Shown: positions 45,370-57,464, counted from the stretch's first letter. The stretch is 64,000 nucleotides of DNA from Acestrorhynchus altus (GCA_034509495.1 CM067512.1:2423390-2487389), one strand, 5' to 3'. A program made the numbers and translations. The notes: a model not told the origin generated them from the sequence alone.

Positions 45370-45990
45370 GGGCTGGCTTTAATGTATTCATGGCGTTGGT
45401 GGGCAAAGCGTGTGCTGTTGCATTAAAATTCGTGTGATATTTTTTTGCAGCGTAAAGCAGATTGTTCAATACGTGCACCACAAAAACAAGAGCGCCGCAC
45501 TTCACAAGGCTGTCAATAATTCTTCGTGGACTGCTTACCTGCTTTGGCTGTTTAGTAAAGGGCGTGATGCGGCTCCAGCACGTGTTTATCTGCCTTGTTA
45601 CTGCATTAGGACGGGTTATTTCGCTATGCAGCTTTGGCACATTACAAGCATTGAAATTGCAGGAGCACGGGGAGTCCGCTGTGGGGTGTAATTGGTGGAA
45701 GACACTTTCAAAATAGAGCTCTGATATGGAATATGGGCGGCCAAAACACTGGTGTGGAATAACAACAATCCGTGTAGGATATTATTAGGAGGCTGGAACC
45801 TGTTCGGATGTTTAATTCGGAAGCCGTGTGTGTTAATAGTGAGCGGTGGCTGCACGGAGGCTGTGGGGAAAGTGCCTGTTTCAGCACAGAGCTGAAATAG
45901 CTGCTTCTTGCACAAGATCAATAAAGACACACTGGTGGCCAAAATGTCGCCGGATTTGGCATCAAGTTTGACAAACTGACAGCGCCGTCT
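45370..45990. promoter_or_regulatory. Candidate conserved non-coding region
   Basis: High-complexity, repeat-free DNA with CAATAATTCTTCGTGG, TTTAATTCGGAAGCCG and GATCAATAAAGACAC. Overlapping frames on both strands are without signatures. Candidate only. Confidence 0.25.
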
Positions 45991-46374
45991 CTGATTGCTT
46001 AGCAGTTATTTTAGGTGTCCAAGAAATGTGGAGAAAGAAGGTAAATGTCTACAGAGTTTCCAAAATGTCATCAGGAAAGTACGAATGTGCTGTGCTCTGC
46101 AGTTTTCCACCAGAAGCTCTGAGATGTGGCCATGTGTGCCTCTTGGGAGTGGCTGGAGCTATCTATCAGGTTTCTACCGTGATAGAATGAGACAGCGCTA
46201 AGATAAAGGTTCCTAACATTTCTTGGCTTGGATGTCTGAAAGGGACATCTATCATTCGCAGATCTCTATGAACCTTTCAAACGAACTTCATACATTTTCA
46301 GCTGTCCTTCGGAAGGTTCCTCAGCCCTTGCAACCCGAGAACCACACTTTGCGGGCAGATGCATGCTGCTTTTT

Positions 46375-46563
46375 AACCTTCATATCTCACATTTTTACAT
46401 CTTACATCTCAAATGATGGAATATTCGAGGAACCTTGGATCTCCTGAATGTAACGTCTGGCATGTGTGTCTCTTACAAATGCATTTTTACAGTTTTGGAG
46501 AACAAAAGTTCGTCAGACTGCAAAAAACGTCCCCCGATATTGACCTAGAGTTCTAAAGGTTAA
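46375..46563 (-). mobile_element. Family R element, left arm (reverse)
   Basis: Ends with AGTTCTAAAGGTTAA at 46549-46563, the left terminus in reverse. The upstream TTACATCTCAAATGATGG and CCTTGGATCTCCTGAATG blocks recur at 49.52-49.58 kb. Confidence 0.75.
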
Positions 46564-47713
46564 AGGGTGGACCAAATTCATTGACACCCACACATCTAAT
46601 CCTTGCTGAAACTCAGGCCTTAACATTTCTATTTAGTATCAATGCAGAAACTGATGCAACATGATTTCACCATATCATTTTTTTATACAACTGAAAAGGT
46701 CTGCGAGTGTTAATGGGCTTTAATGGAACTGATGAAGAATATGCAAAGTGTCGTCTCCTCTCTTCACTTAACCCATTAACCCTCAAAGCAACCTAAATAC
46801 GCTTGCCTTAATGCTTCTGGACCGGCTCTGTTTTTGCTCATCAAACCCAGCAGACCACTATTCCCTTCCAAGCTGCATCTTTCCCTTTTTTCAGTTTGAC
46901 TCATGGCCCTTTGGCTGTTCACTATGAGCAGAGTCTAGCATTTGTACACAGTTGCATCTGCAGCCCAACAGAGGGTAGTATTATCCCAGCGTGTTCCCCT
47001 GCAGACAGGAGCGTCCCTCTCATGGCTGGAGACCACATTAATGCTGGACTCAAGCAGCAGAAGCTTTACCGACTCGATGTGCTCAAACCGCCTCGCACAA
47101 TTCCATCCAATTCCATTATGACCCACAATTTAACATTTTCCTAAAAGCAAGCACACATTGCGCATAGTTTTTCTAGTCTAATGCAGGGAGTTAAGTATTA
47201 GTAATAACAAGGCTTGATCCTTATTACGAGTTATAGCAATTATGGGTCACTTGAGTGGCTGCACAAAAAAGCTGCATCTGTGGCTTAATGCTGAGATAGA
47301 TCATTTAATGATTTAAGTGTCTTTTCCTTTTGGGTATTAAATGGAAATCCTTTTTTTTTTTCCCAGAGTGGATAAATACATCTAGGGTTCATCTGGTGAC
47401 CAAAAGGCATCACATAAAACTCGTAAAAACCTCTTATATTCCAGCAGCAGTGGGTGAGCCAAAGTGGGAGAAGCTGTTAGTGTTGCTGTTATCTTCTGAT
47501 GGCAGTGACCTGGATCTGCATGTGTGAATTAGCCACAGCATTTTAACAGTCCCGTGGATCTGAAACAGAACAGTGCTTCTATTGAATTTGCACAGCATTT
47601 CCGTACGATATCGGCCGGACTCACTGAATCACGATTTTTCAACTTTTAGAAGTTCAAGGTTTTGTTCACAAACGAGTAAGACACTGTCAAAATCCCAAAT
47701 GAAGCCCATTAGT
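46564..47713. other. No recognised gene
   Basis: Unique DNA; a T run at 47350. No coding evidence. Confidence 0.35.
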
Positions 47714-48455
47714 TTAATCGTTGGAACTCTGGACATATGTTGTGCGATGATTCTGTAGCTTGAACACTTTTAAGTATTTGTAGGAGACACACATACTAGA
47801 TATGATTATTTAAGGCCCAGATATTTATATGAATTTGACCTTCTTCTGATTAAAACTTAACTGGTGCCTACAATGTTTGGAGGTATTTATTTATTTTATT
47901 TTTGCTTATAAAGATTAAAACACATTTTATATCTCTCTCTAAATATGATGGTAGATTGGTCATTTTAAGCTCAATCATTTATTTTTAATGAATATTATTT
48001 TAATATATAAGATTATAATTTCTTTAAAATGCCTGACAGTGGTCCTTATTTTTTTCATCTATAACCCAGTATCTGGCTGGGTGGGCTGGGTGATTTTATT
48101 AGCCCCACCCACTCTCTCTGATCAGTCAGAGTCTGTATGCAGGTTGAGCATCAACCCCGCCCCCTCTCTCTGATCAGTCAGAGTCTGTATGCAGGTTGAG
48201 CATCAGCCCCGCCCCTCTCTCTGATCAGCAGTAAACATGCACTGGAAGCTCCTTTGCCTTTTAAACTGGGATTAACTTCAGTTAAAATTAATGAGAAAAT
48301 GATTGAACTTTAGCTGTTTTATGAGCAGATTTACTCACTGAATATTCATCACATAATGTGCTTCTAGTGAGTAAGTCTTGTACTTTTTTATGATACGTGT
48401 TTCATGTCTGTACGTTACCCTACAGAACCTGTGGATCTCAGGTTCTAAGAGTACT
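47714..48455 (+). mobile_element. Family R element, essentially complete
   Basis: Begins TTAATCGTTGGAACTCTGG. The left arm holds GATTCTGTAGCTTGAACAC and TTGCTTATAAAGATTAAAAC. Three minisatellite units with CTGATCAGTCAGAGTC and CCCCGCCCC follow at about 48112-48235. The right arm has AACATGCACTGGAAGCTCC, TTAACTTCAG and the end CAGGTTCTAAGAG. About 740 bp, with no coding capacity. Confidence 0.85.
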
Positions 48456-48634
48456 GACTTTCCTGCACATGGCTACAAGAGAAACATCGCAGAGCACCAA
48501 TGCAATCAGTCTATTTTTCTGACAACAGCCACTGATCCTCTGTTTAGTTTATCTGTGTTGCACATCCTTTCAGACCCGCAGCATTAAGTCTTCTCACAGT
48601 GTAAAAATGGGCACAGAAATCCGTGGATGTTCTC

Positions 48635-48685
48635 AGATCTGAAGTAAGAGCTTCAGATCTCTCAAAGATCTGAAGCTTCAGGTCT
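48635..48685. repeat. Twin AGATCTGAAG palindromes
   Basis: AGATCTGAAG-TAAGAG-CTTCAGATCT is a perfect 10 bp stem, followed 6 bp later by AGATCTGAAGCTTCAGGTCT, a 20 bp palindrome with one mismatch. They lie in the spacer between two oppositely oriented family R elements. Confidence 0.9.
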
Positions 48686-49014
48686 TTTTATTTGCTGTTT
48701 ATGGGATGAGGAACAGTGTTGGAGATCTCCCAGATCTTGCAGAGGTTGTTAGGTGTCCAATCATTTCTGTATCTTTTGATCATTGTAGATTTTTTGCTTT
48801 GGTGTTCCTTATGCACATGGATTATCTGTCTGATCTGCTCAGAAACATCTCCTAATAACTAATGTCTGTTTTGATAAGAATAGTAGGTTCTACACCCTTC
48901 AAAAGTATTCCTTATGGGTTCCTGTGATGAAACTGTAAGAAACTATGACAAATCAAGCAAACATTGACATGCTTCTTTGCCTGTTTTTTTTTGTATATGG
49001 TACTATAAGGGACT

Positions 49015-49648
49015 GTGCCCATAATACAGGATATACACATCAAAACAAAATAAAAGACTTACTAGATCTAACCATGATGGACATCAAGTAATTCAGCTCA
49101 GAAAACAGCTAAAACTCATTGGGTTCCAGCAGAATTAAATCCCAGTTTAAATATCAAAGGAGCTTCCAGTGTATGTTTACTACTTTGTCCACGTGAACAT
49201 GATCAACCTGCATACAGACTCTGACTGATCAGAGAGAGGGGGCGGGGCTGATGATCAACCTGCATACAGACTCTGACTGATCAGAGAGAGGGGGCGGGGC
49301 TGATGATCAACCTCCATACAGACTCTGACTGATCAGAGAGAGGGGGCGGGGCTGATGATTTCCCCCATGGCCTATAGAGACAAAGGAGAAGGGAGGGACT
49401 GTTTGCACTATATTTGCTGACACATTGTTCAAATTTCAGAATAAAAGTCCTGAGAAGGGATAATACTGATACAGATTATTATGAATAAGTAGTTTTTATG
49501 ATCAAAACCATACAAATATTTTACATCTCAGATGATGACAGATATGAGGAGCCTAGGATCTCCTAAAAAAATCACAGTATCATGTTTGTGTGACTGTGTC
49601 CTGTAAATACTTTTCAAAATGCTGGTAAAGAAAAGTACTAAAGGTTAA
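49015..49648 (-). mobile_element. Family R element, reverse copy
   Basis: Three minisatellite units at about 49203-49358. The right-arm block CTTCCAGTGTATGTTTAC is on the low side and the left-arm block AAAAGTCCTGAGAAGGG on the high side, ending TACTAAAGGTTAA at 49636-49648. It forms an inverted pair with 47714-48455. Confidence 0.83.
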
Positions 49649-50412
49649 AGCTAAAACACGGAGGGCAGGGAAACACTTGTATAGGAGTAGAACCCATTTG
49701 GCTTAACGTGTTCAACATCAGATGCCGCTGAACAACATTTAAGCTGCGATATAAAATTCACTAAAATTCACAAGTGCTAGGCATGTTTTCATGACTAACT
49801 AGCTGCAGGTGGGCTCTACTGATGTTGAGAGCTGAAGTGTGCTATCACTTAGTGCTGCTAAAACACTCTTCACTTTCCTCATTGACTTCGATTCCGAAGG
49901 GGCAATGAACTCTCAACACGATGTAAAACCTCAGCCTTAATCCTTTTTTTTTATTCATTTATTTATTTATTTATTGGACATTGCATCATTCCAAGAAACT
50001 GGTATAAGCACTGGTTCCTTGGTCTAGTGATTTATATCTCAGACTGGATGGAGCCATTGGAGCTTTGTTCATGTCATCACATTGGGTTCGCTGAGATGGA
50101 ACATAAAGTCCACATCACTGGTCAGCTTAAATTGATGTACCGTCACTGAGGCCGCACCGCCAGCGTCTTTTGCTCCGTGGTCACTGAGACAGATGAATGG
50201 CTAATCCATACCCGTTATTGGCTGTATTTTAAACTCGGAGGCTCCAGAAGTTAGAAAAGACCCAACTTCTGATTGATACTTTATAGGATAGCGCACCCTA
50301 GAGAGGGCTCATGACGCTTTTGAAAGAAGCTTCAGAGGGGGAGAGATGGGCTCTTTGATGCGAGTATTGACACAAACTGTAGAACAAGTGAAGTTCTCTG
50401 CCTCTGTTTCTC
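49649..50412. other. No recognised gene
   Basis: Includes a (TTTA)n run at about 49949-49976. Otherwise unique DNA. Confidence 0.4.
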
Positions 50413-50453
50413 TGCACACACACACACACACACATACACACACACATACACAC
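50413..50453. repeat. (CA)n microsatellite
   Basis: CA array with two CATACA interruptions. Confidence 0.94.
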
Positions 50454-50862
50454 TGGCGTAAATTGCGAGACATTCAGAGCATTGAAAAATAGGGTTGTCA
50501 TGGGAACCAGCGGGCTTGTGTTGAGAGAAGATGACAACAGAGAAAGAGTCTGGTTCTGCCGCAGAACTGTACAGCGAGTGTCCACCGTCTCGCTCGTGCT
50601 CAGCTTTGCTTTCTCCACGTTTGTGCTGGAGGCAAGAAGACACGGTGCAGAAGCTGGCATTAGTGTTGAACTGGGGATGTGATCCTGCAGCAAGCTGTGT
50701 GTATATTAGTCTTTTCAGACTCCATGTACTAAGACTTTTATGTGTTTTTTTTTTTTCACTACCTGAAAAGGCCAGCTGCCCTGAGTCGAAACATCCCACA
50801 ATACAGAAATCAATCCGTTTTCATAGTTACTATTCTGTCATTTTTGATTGTTAGTAATGGTG

Positions 50863-51560
50863 TTAACCTTTACAACCTCTTGACCCATTTTGCGGGATGG
50901 TTTTGTAGTTTGACATGCTTTTATTCTCCAAGACATTTGAAAACCCTACGTTTTAGGTGTTATTTTTGCTTATAAGAACTAAAAAAACATTTTATGTCTC
51001 AGAAATCCTGTTGGACATTTATAATAATAAGTTCTTTAAAATATTTGATATTGGTCCAAATAAAATAAAATAAAATAAATTTAATAAATTTCTGTTCCAT
51101 TTTATCCCTTCTCATGACTTTTATTCTGAAATTTGAACACCATGAGAGCAAAGAAATAGAGCAAACAGCCCCTACCTTCTCATTTTCCTCTATAAACCAA
51201 TAGCTGGGTCAGTGATGTCATTAGTGTCTCTGATCAGTCAGAGTCTGTATGCAGGTTGATCATCAGCCCCGCCCCCTCTCTCTGATCCATCAGAGTCTGT
51301 ATGCAGGTTGAGCATGAGCCCCGCCCCCTCTCTCTGATCAGTCAGAGTCTGTACGCAGGTTGAGCATGAGCCCCGCCCCCTCTCTCTGATCAGTCAGAGT
51401 CAGTATGCAGGTTGATCATCAGCCCCGCCCCCTCTCTCTGATCAGTCAGAGTCTGTATGCAGGTTGATCATGTCCACGTGGACAGAGCAGTAAACATGCA
51501 CTGGAAGCTCCTCTGGTATTTACACTGGGATTTAATTTAAGTGAACTTCAGCTGTTTTGT
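50863..51560 (+). mobile_element. Family R element with 5 minisatellite units
   Basis: Left end TTAACCTTTACAACCTC at 50863. The arm contains GTAGTTTGACATGCTTTT, an (AAATA)n run at about 51058-51083 and GCAAAGAAATAGAGCAAAC. Five 52 bp units at about 51228-51475 carry CCCCGCCCCC boxes, the largest array in the window. The right arm starts GTGGACAGAGCAGTAAAC and breaks off near 51560. Confidence 0.87.
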
Positions 51561-52080
51561 TATCCTGGGTATCAGAAGGATGAGTTTCTTCAGCAAAGCA
51601 GTGGTAAGAAAACCGACGAGAGGATATTACTTCATCTTGAGAGTGAGTATCGAGAGAAAAGAATAGAGGACCAAGCACTGGGATAATCAAAGAGACGGAT
51701 TTCCTTGTACTGTACGAGTTTGTTGACACACAAGTACTTAAAGTTGCCAGGCTCTCAACCCTGTAGCCCGTCGTATAAAGAGAACGTGTTGGCAATAATA
51801 GGGTCTTGACTGGAAATATTTAGAAGTTACAGGTGAATCCACTCATATTTTTCCCTTTTTAAAAAATACACTTATTTATCAAATGTTACTCCCTTTTCCA
51901 CCCAATTTAGTAGAGCCAACTAATCCATCCACCCACTTGGACTCCGTCCATTCAATCGCAATGCTTCTGATACCAGCAGGGTGAGGATCAACAGCTCTGA
52001 TAACCTTTATCTTCCTTCCCAGTATCACTGCAATCCCAGACTTCCTTCTGGGTGCATCTATTTCTTTGATATGTGTGCTC
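51561..52080. other. No recognised feature
   Basis: Unique DNA between two repeats. Confidence 0.35.
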
Positions 52081-52084
52081 ACAC

Positions 52085-52500
52085 ACCATACAGCACTTTG
52101 TAGTTCAACAATTGAAGACTGTAGGACAAAGGACCACCACAGGGCAGGTATTATGAGGACGGTGGGTCATACCAGTGGATCAGACACAGCAGTGCTGCTG
52201 GAGTGTTTAAACACTGTGTCCACTCACTGTCCACTCTATTAGACACTCCTACCGAGTGTCTCCACCTTGTGGATGTAAAGTCAGAGACAGAAGCTCATCT
52301 GTTTCTGCACAGTTTGTGTTGGTCGTCCTCTAGTCCTTCATCAGTGCTCACTGGACGCTGCCCACAGGACGCTGTCGGCTGGACATTCTCAGTCTGACAG
52401 GGACACTGAGGGGTTTAAACACTCCAGCAGCACTGCTGTGCCCGAGCCACTCTCACCAACACAACTCACACTAACACACCACCACCATGGAAGAGAACCA
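52085..52500 (+). mobile_element. Foldback MITE, central copy
   Basis: TGCTGCTGGAGTGTTTAAAC and its inverted partner GTTTAAACACTCCAGCAG lie about 210 bp apart and bracket CATCTGTTTCTGCACAG and AGTCCTTCATCAGTGC. The right side ends ACACACCACCACCATGG. Confidence 0.85.
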
Positions 52501-52739
52501 GAGCATTTTATGGCAACAGAGGTCCATCACATTCTCCTATATGACAGCTAAGAATAGATTTGTCTATTTGTTGCACAAACTTTTCTCATTACGGTGACGA
52601 TACACTGATCTTCTTAAGAGCGCAGACTGTTGATTCAATTCTTACTTGTGCAATACAGCCAGGATTAAAGGCACTGGAGCTGAAAATGAGTCAAAGGTGC
52701 CCAGTGACACCTTCTGTACAGGCATATTACTCACATACA

Positions 52740-52910
52740 GCCAGACTCCAGTTTATTAGATCCACCTACACTCGTTGGCCAATTTATCAGAAACACATAC
52801 CATGTAGGTGCACCCTGTAGGTGTACAGTTAAACTACAGTCCATCTGTTTCTGCAGGGTTGAATAGCCCCCACCTCCACCCCGTTCATCGGTGGAAAGAC
52901 ACCATACGAA
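52740..52910 (+). mobile_element. Foldback MITE, outer arm fragment
   Basis: TACACTCGTTGGCCAATTTA, TACAGTCCATCTGTTTCTGC and CACCCCGTTCATCGG resemble the outer arm of the same element family. It is not contiguous with the copy ending at 52.5 kb. Confidence 0.55.
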
Positions 52911-53850
52911 CCGTGTTATCGCGTTACAATCATCGTCCTTCGTGTGCCTGTGTATCAGGGAAGCGTAAACGAACACTATGCCAGTCGGCTGAACCGCGGC
53001 TTTAATTGCTCGGTTGCGTTGACTGAGCACACCCACAACAGGATGTGTGTTCATGGTATTAGCCTTTCACTCCCCGTCTCCGCCATCTGAGTCTGAGTTT
53101 TCGGGCATAAACAATCCGAAATAAAGGAAAGACCATGGTTTGAGTGCTTAAAGAAGAAGCGTGGATTGTAAAACCAAAATCATTGTGATTGTGTGTGTAG
53201 TTTTATGATATTTCAGGAGCTGCTCATCTGGAATCATCTGCACGTGGACCTGGTTTATTATTTAATCTGGGACCGTTTGCATCATTGATTATTTGCTTGG
53301 AGGAACATGCATCCCTCATGTTCATAATGGCTCTGATGACGTCTCTATCTGTTTGAAGGAAAAGCTTCCTCTGCTTTAAATAACACACTCAAGCAATGGG
53401 CAACATATTGGCCAATCAACACACTCGTACACACACTCTCTCCCACACATACAGCAGCACATGTCCTAACCCCTCAGGAAAGAGTGACTAACAGAAGGCT
53501 TCACACATAAATCAAAGCAACTACCAGCAGATTGGACTCGCTGTACACCCGCAGTGCCAGTAGGAGGCCCACTCATGGTCTTACGTACCTGCTGTAGGCA
53601 CTCGTAGCTACAGATGGGCGAACTCGAGTCAACAATAGTATCATGATATTTTGAATGGAAAAATAATAGACAGGCCAAAGTGTCATTATTTTATTGGTTA
53701 ATTATGAATGTTGGAAACGTTCATCTCACATTTTCTGCATTACAGGTCAGATTTTCAGTCATTTCACTTGACCGTTCGCTTGTCATTTTGAAAAGTGAAT
53801 ACATGCTTCATACACATGGACTAATGTTCACAACACAGAATGAAAATCCT
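52911..53850. other. No recognised gene
   Basis: Unique DNA. Two 63-70 residue frames without signatures. Confidence 0.35.
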
Positions 53851-53851
53851 T

Positions 53852-54126
53852 CACTGGCCACTTTATTAGAAACACATTGTCTCATCACTGGCCACTTTAT
53901 TAGATACACTGTATGCTTCATCACTGGCCACTTTATTAGAAACACCTTATGCTTCATCACTGGCCACTTTATTAGAAACACCTTATGCCTCATCACTGGC
54001 CACTTTATTAGAAACACCTTATGCTTCATCACTGGCCACTTTATTAGAAACACCTTATGCTTCATCACTGGCCACTTTATTAGAAACACCTTATGCTTTG
54101 TCACTGGCCACTTTATTAGAAACACC
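53852..54126 (+). repeat. 36 bp tandem repeat, 8 units
   Basis: Units start at 53852, 53886, 53922, 53958, 53994, 54030, 54066 and 54102. The consensus combines CACTGGCCACTTTATTAG, AAACACCTTATG and CTTCAT. Because 36 is a multiple of three it creates open frames on both strands with 12-residue repeats (LCFITGHFIRNT on plus, KWPVMKHKVFLI on minus). CACTGGCCACTTTATTAG is a motif I recall from dispersed fish elements, so the array probably grew from a transposon end. Confidence 0.95.
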
Positions 54127-54858
54127 AACCTTGTGCTTCCTACTCTTTTGCTTCTCCAGGCAAAAACAGAGTCTAGAGTCAGATTCTGTCTCAATGTTGC
54201 TCCTGTTGAGCAAACTTCCTGCAGACCTTAGATTCAACCCTAATCCCCATCACCTGATCCAACGTATCACTGCCTTCAGAAGGTTTGGCTGAATGGGTTG
54301 TTAGATTTGGTTTGGACGTGGAACCTGCAGGTTTCCACAGGAGCAGAGTTTGTGACCCCAAGTCTAACTGTCCACCAGCAAGGTGGACCTTTAATGCTGG
54401 GGGGTCTTCATGTTCTGATGGAGTGACCAGAATGAAAGAAACAAAAAAAAAACCTTCTCATTACCTACAGCACGCATCCACTCTACCTCAGCCTAACGAG
54501 CGAGACCTTGTTCAGAGAGCCCACAGAAATCACACCCCGGTTTATTCTGATGCAAGTGCAAACACACGCTCCCGCAGACGAAGTGTAATAAAGTAAATGA
54601 AGCACAGGAGAGCAGCCGTGCAGAGGATTTGAAAGTTGCTTAGTTACTCGGAAATAAAATAACGAACTAAGTTTTAGGCAAAGGAAGTTCCTGTAAAAGC
54701 AATGGAGAACATAGAACAGCTTAAATGAAGGCGGCTGTGAACTGCCCTAAATGACGTCGTTACACAGACACACGCAGAAAGCCGGAGCTCGTTACGCAGC
54801 GGACCGCTTCCTCATGTCCTCCCAAAAGGAGTCGAGGCGTCTCCAGCAAACGTGGCCT
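54127..54858. other. No recognised gene
   Basis: A 103-residue plus-strand frame (54285-54596) lacks a known domain. Confidence 0.35.
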
Positions 54859-54859
54859 G

Positions 54860-55340
54860 ACAAATCACTCGCCCGTCAGCTCGCGCAGACAGCCGCACTT
54901 TATGAAAAATAAGATAATTGGACTATGGCGATGGGAAGGGCAAATGGAGATAGCGACTCCAGTGCCAAGCGATTCATCTGTGGCCAACCTTTCAAAGACT
55001 AGCTGGAGCTCACACTGAAATATCGGCAGGACGCTGGAGGAATATAATCGCCAGGCTGGTTTTAAAAGGAGACAAGAGCAGAAATGCCTCAAATTAATGA
55101 GGAAAAAGGGACACAGCCACCTCCGAAATGAATATACATTTGTCAAGCCTCATTGGCAGGAAATAACACAGTTGTCTCATTACGGAGGCGAAAGGGAGCA
55201 GGCCTTATTAGTTGATGTGTTTGGTTATTGTGTGATGGGTGTGTTTATGTACAGCTAATCCTCTGTGTTTACAGGAAAGCGGGGATCCTAATTAGGTGCC
55301 AATAATCACACCTTTAGTGCCAGCCTGTCCAAACCTGAGA
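54860..55340. promoter_or_regulatory. Candidate conserved non-coding region
   Basis: Repeat-free, with AAATAAGATAATTGG, CTCAAATTAATGAGG and the perfect palindrome CCTAATTAGG at 55287. No frame of note. One of the best CNE-like textures here, still unproven. Confidence 0.3.
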
Positions 55341-55399
55341 CAAGAAGTAAATACGGCGCTTTACGAGTGCTTCCAGACTCTTGTTAAGGTCAGATATTC

Positions 55400-55887
55400 A
55401 GTGTTGAGCTTCATGTTTATGTTTATCGTCTTTATGATGATCCAGGCTTCATAACTTAGGATCAGACGTGATACACACAGCAAACTACTCGCCGTTGTGT
55501 GATGAATAAAAAGCGAGTAATCCAGCTCGGAAATCCCAGGTTAAACGCCTCTGCATGCAGACTCTGACTGATCAGTGAGAGGGGGCGGGGCTAGTGACAC
55601 TGAGCCAGATACTGGGTTACAGAGGAAAACAAGAATTTAGGTGCTGTCTGCTGTCTTTCTTTGCTCACATGGTGGGAATTTCAACATAAAAGTCCTGAGA
55701 AGGGGTAATACTGATGCATAAATAACAAATATGAAAAATTATTTGGACAATTGTCAAGTTATTTGAAGTATCATGATCCATCCTTTCAATCTAATCATTA
55801 CCAAATACTCATTCTTGCAATTTTAGCTCAAGAACACTCTGTATGATCAATTTCAAAAATTTCTGGAATGTAAAGTGTATTTAGTCC

Positions 55888-55950
<63 letters not shown>

Positions 55951-56002
55951 GTTATTATTAATATTATTATTATTATTATTATTGTTGTTGTTGTTATTGT
56001 TA

Positions 56003-56070
<68 letters not shown>

Positions 56071-56074
56071 GGTA

Positions 56075-56118
<44 letters not shown>

Positions 56119-56335
56119 GTTATTATTATTATTATTATCCATTTTTTAATTGTAGGTGCAAGTAAATATTTGATGTAAAAATAGTCAAATTCAAACGGAT
56201 ATTTCAATTCTCATATTTGTTTTAATAATAATAATAATATCTGTTATGTGTGACTGTCTTCTATGAATTTTTCAAAATAAAAGTACTTCAAATTACGTAA
56301 ACATCCCACAAAATTAGCCCAGGGTTCTAAGGTGT
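55400..56335 (-). mobile_element. Family R element, reverse copy with (ATT)n insertion
   Basis: Right-arm block ATGATCCAGGCTTCATAAC and GATCAGACGTGATAC at the low side, a single minisatellite unit at about 55551-55600 (CAGACTCTGACTGATCAG, GGGGGCGGGGC), AAAAGTCCTGAGAAGGGG at 55690, then an (ATT)n array and the left end AGCCCAGGGTTCTAAGG. No TTAA remains at that end. Confidence 0.78.
55889..56138. repeat. (ATT)n/(GTT)n array
   Basis: About 250 bp of ATT with two GTT-rich blocks, inside a family R copy. The Leu-, Asn- and Ile-repeat frames are translations of it. Confidence 0.97.
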
Positions 56336-56340
56336 CTTCT

Positions 56341-57125
56341 TCTTTAGAAACTGTTCAGTTTATGAAGACAGTGGGTTCCATCAGCTGCACTTTAAACACA
56401 CCATGAACCTGACATGGACTGTTAGAACTTTCCTGAAGAACAAATTTAAAAAATCTCTTCAGAAGCTTTTGGTGAATGAGGTCCAGTGAGTCATATCTGT
56501 CCTAATGAAACATCCTCCCTACCGCACCATCCCCACCAGTCTGGACTGTTGACACAAAGCAAGTTGGGTTCATGGGTTCTGTTCTAAAACTAGAGAAGCA
56601 ACCGAGCGACTACACTCATGTAAACCTTTCTCCGGACCTGCTGCTTTAGGTCCAAACACAATCCCAGTCCTGACTGATGACGTTTCTCTACACCAGCTCC
56701 TCTCTCTCTGTGAAGAAGATTAGGCCGAGTGGAGAAGCTCTCACCTCCGCTTGAGCTCCAGACTAATCACATGTCCTCTGGACCACTAGGCAGACAGACA
56801 CAGAGCTTTATTAATAGAACTTAAAGGTTACAGTGAGAACGGATGAGCCTCTCCTTCATCAAAGAGCCGCCGACTCGTAGAGAGACGTCTCCGCACTAAA
56901 GCCAGAGTTATAATTCATGTCTGGTGGTCGTACCTGGTCTTTTGCGGTCCGGCTTATGTTTTTATTCATGTTTGAGAAGAATATGTCCATGACGGTCTAC
57001 AACTTGAGCACCAGAGAGCGTGAGCATGACACAGTCAGTGGCTGCTGTAATAAGACCTAAAATACACAAAGTGCAGGAATTATGATTCTCCAAATGGATC
57101 AACAATAAAACAACATTAACTGCAT
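56341..57125. other. No recognised gene
   Basis: Unique DNA without repeat structure. Confidence 0.35.
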
Positions 57126-57375
57126 TATGGTTCCAGTGAATGAATAAATATGTGGATGGAAATGGATTACTAAATGAATAATCCTAAATAGATGTACAAT
57201 TTAATGAGCAAAATGAGTGAATAAATGAATACATAAATCTAAACCAATCTTACATCTGTATGTTTTAAATAAACAAATGAATAAACAGGTTAGAATTGAT
57301 GAATTATAAAGAGATGAAGTGTAAATAGAACAAATGAGTGACTAAACCTAATCTGATGAATAAACAACAGCCAAT
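57126..57375. repeat. Degenerate (AATG/AATAA)n tract
   Basis: Loose repetition of AATGAATAAAT, GAGTGAATAAATGAAT and AACAAATGAATAAAC, a decayed tetra/pentanucleotide repeat. Confidence 0.65.
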
Positions 57376-57464
57376 TTAACAAAAATTCTATAATTGTTCA
57401 AATGTTATTCACAGTTACGGTGAATCCAATAGAAAGTGAATGCAGTGTAACAGTTTTGGGTTTT

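Noticed and set aside
53680..54231. 183-residue frame with 12-residue repeats
   Set aside because: It follows from a 36 bp tandem repeat; the minus strand is also open (53808-54194), which is expected of the repeat and not of a gene.
55828..56207. Poly-Asn, poly-Leu and poly-Ile frames
   Set aside because: Translations of an (ATT)n/(GTT)n microsatellite.
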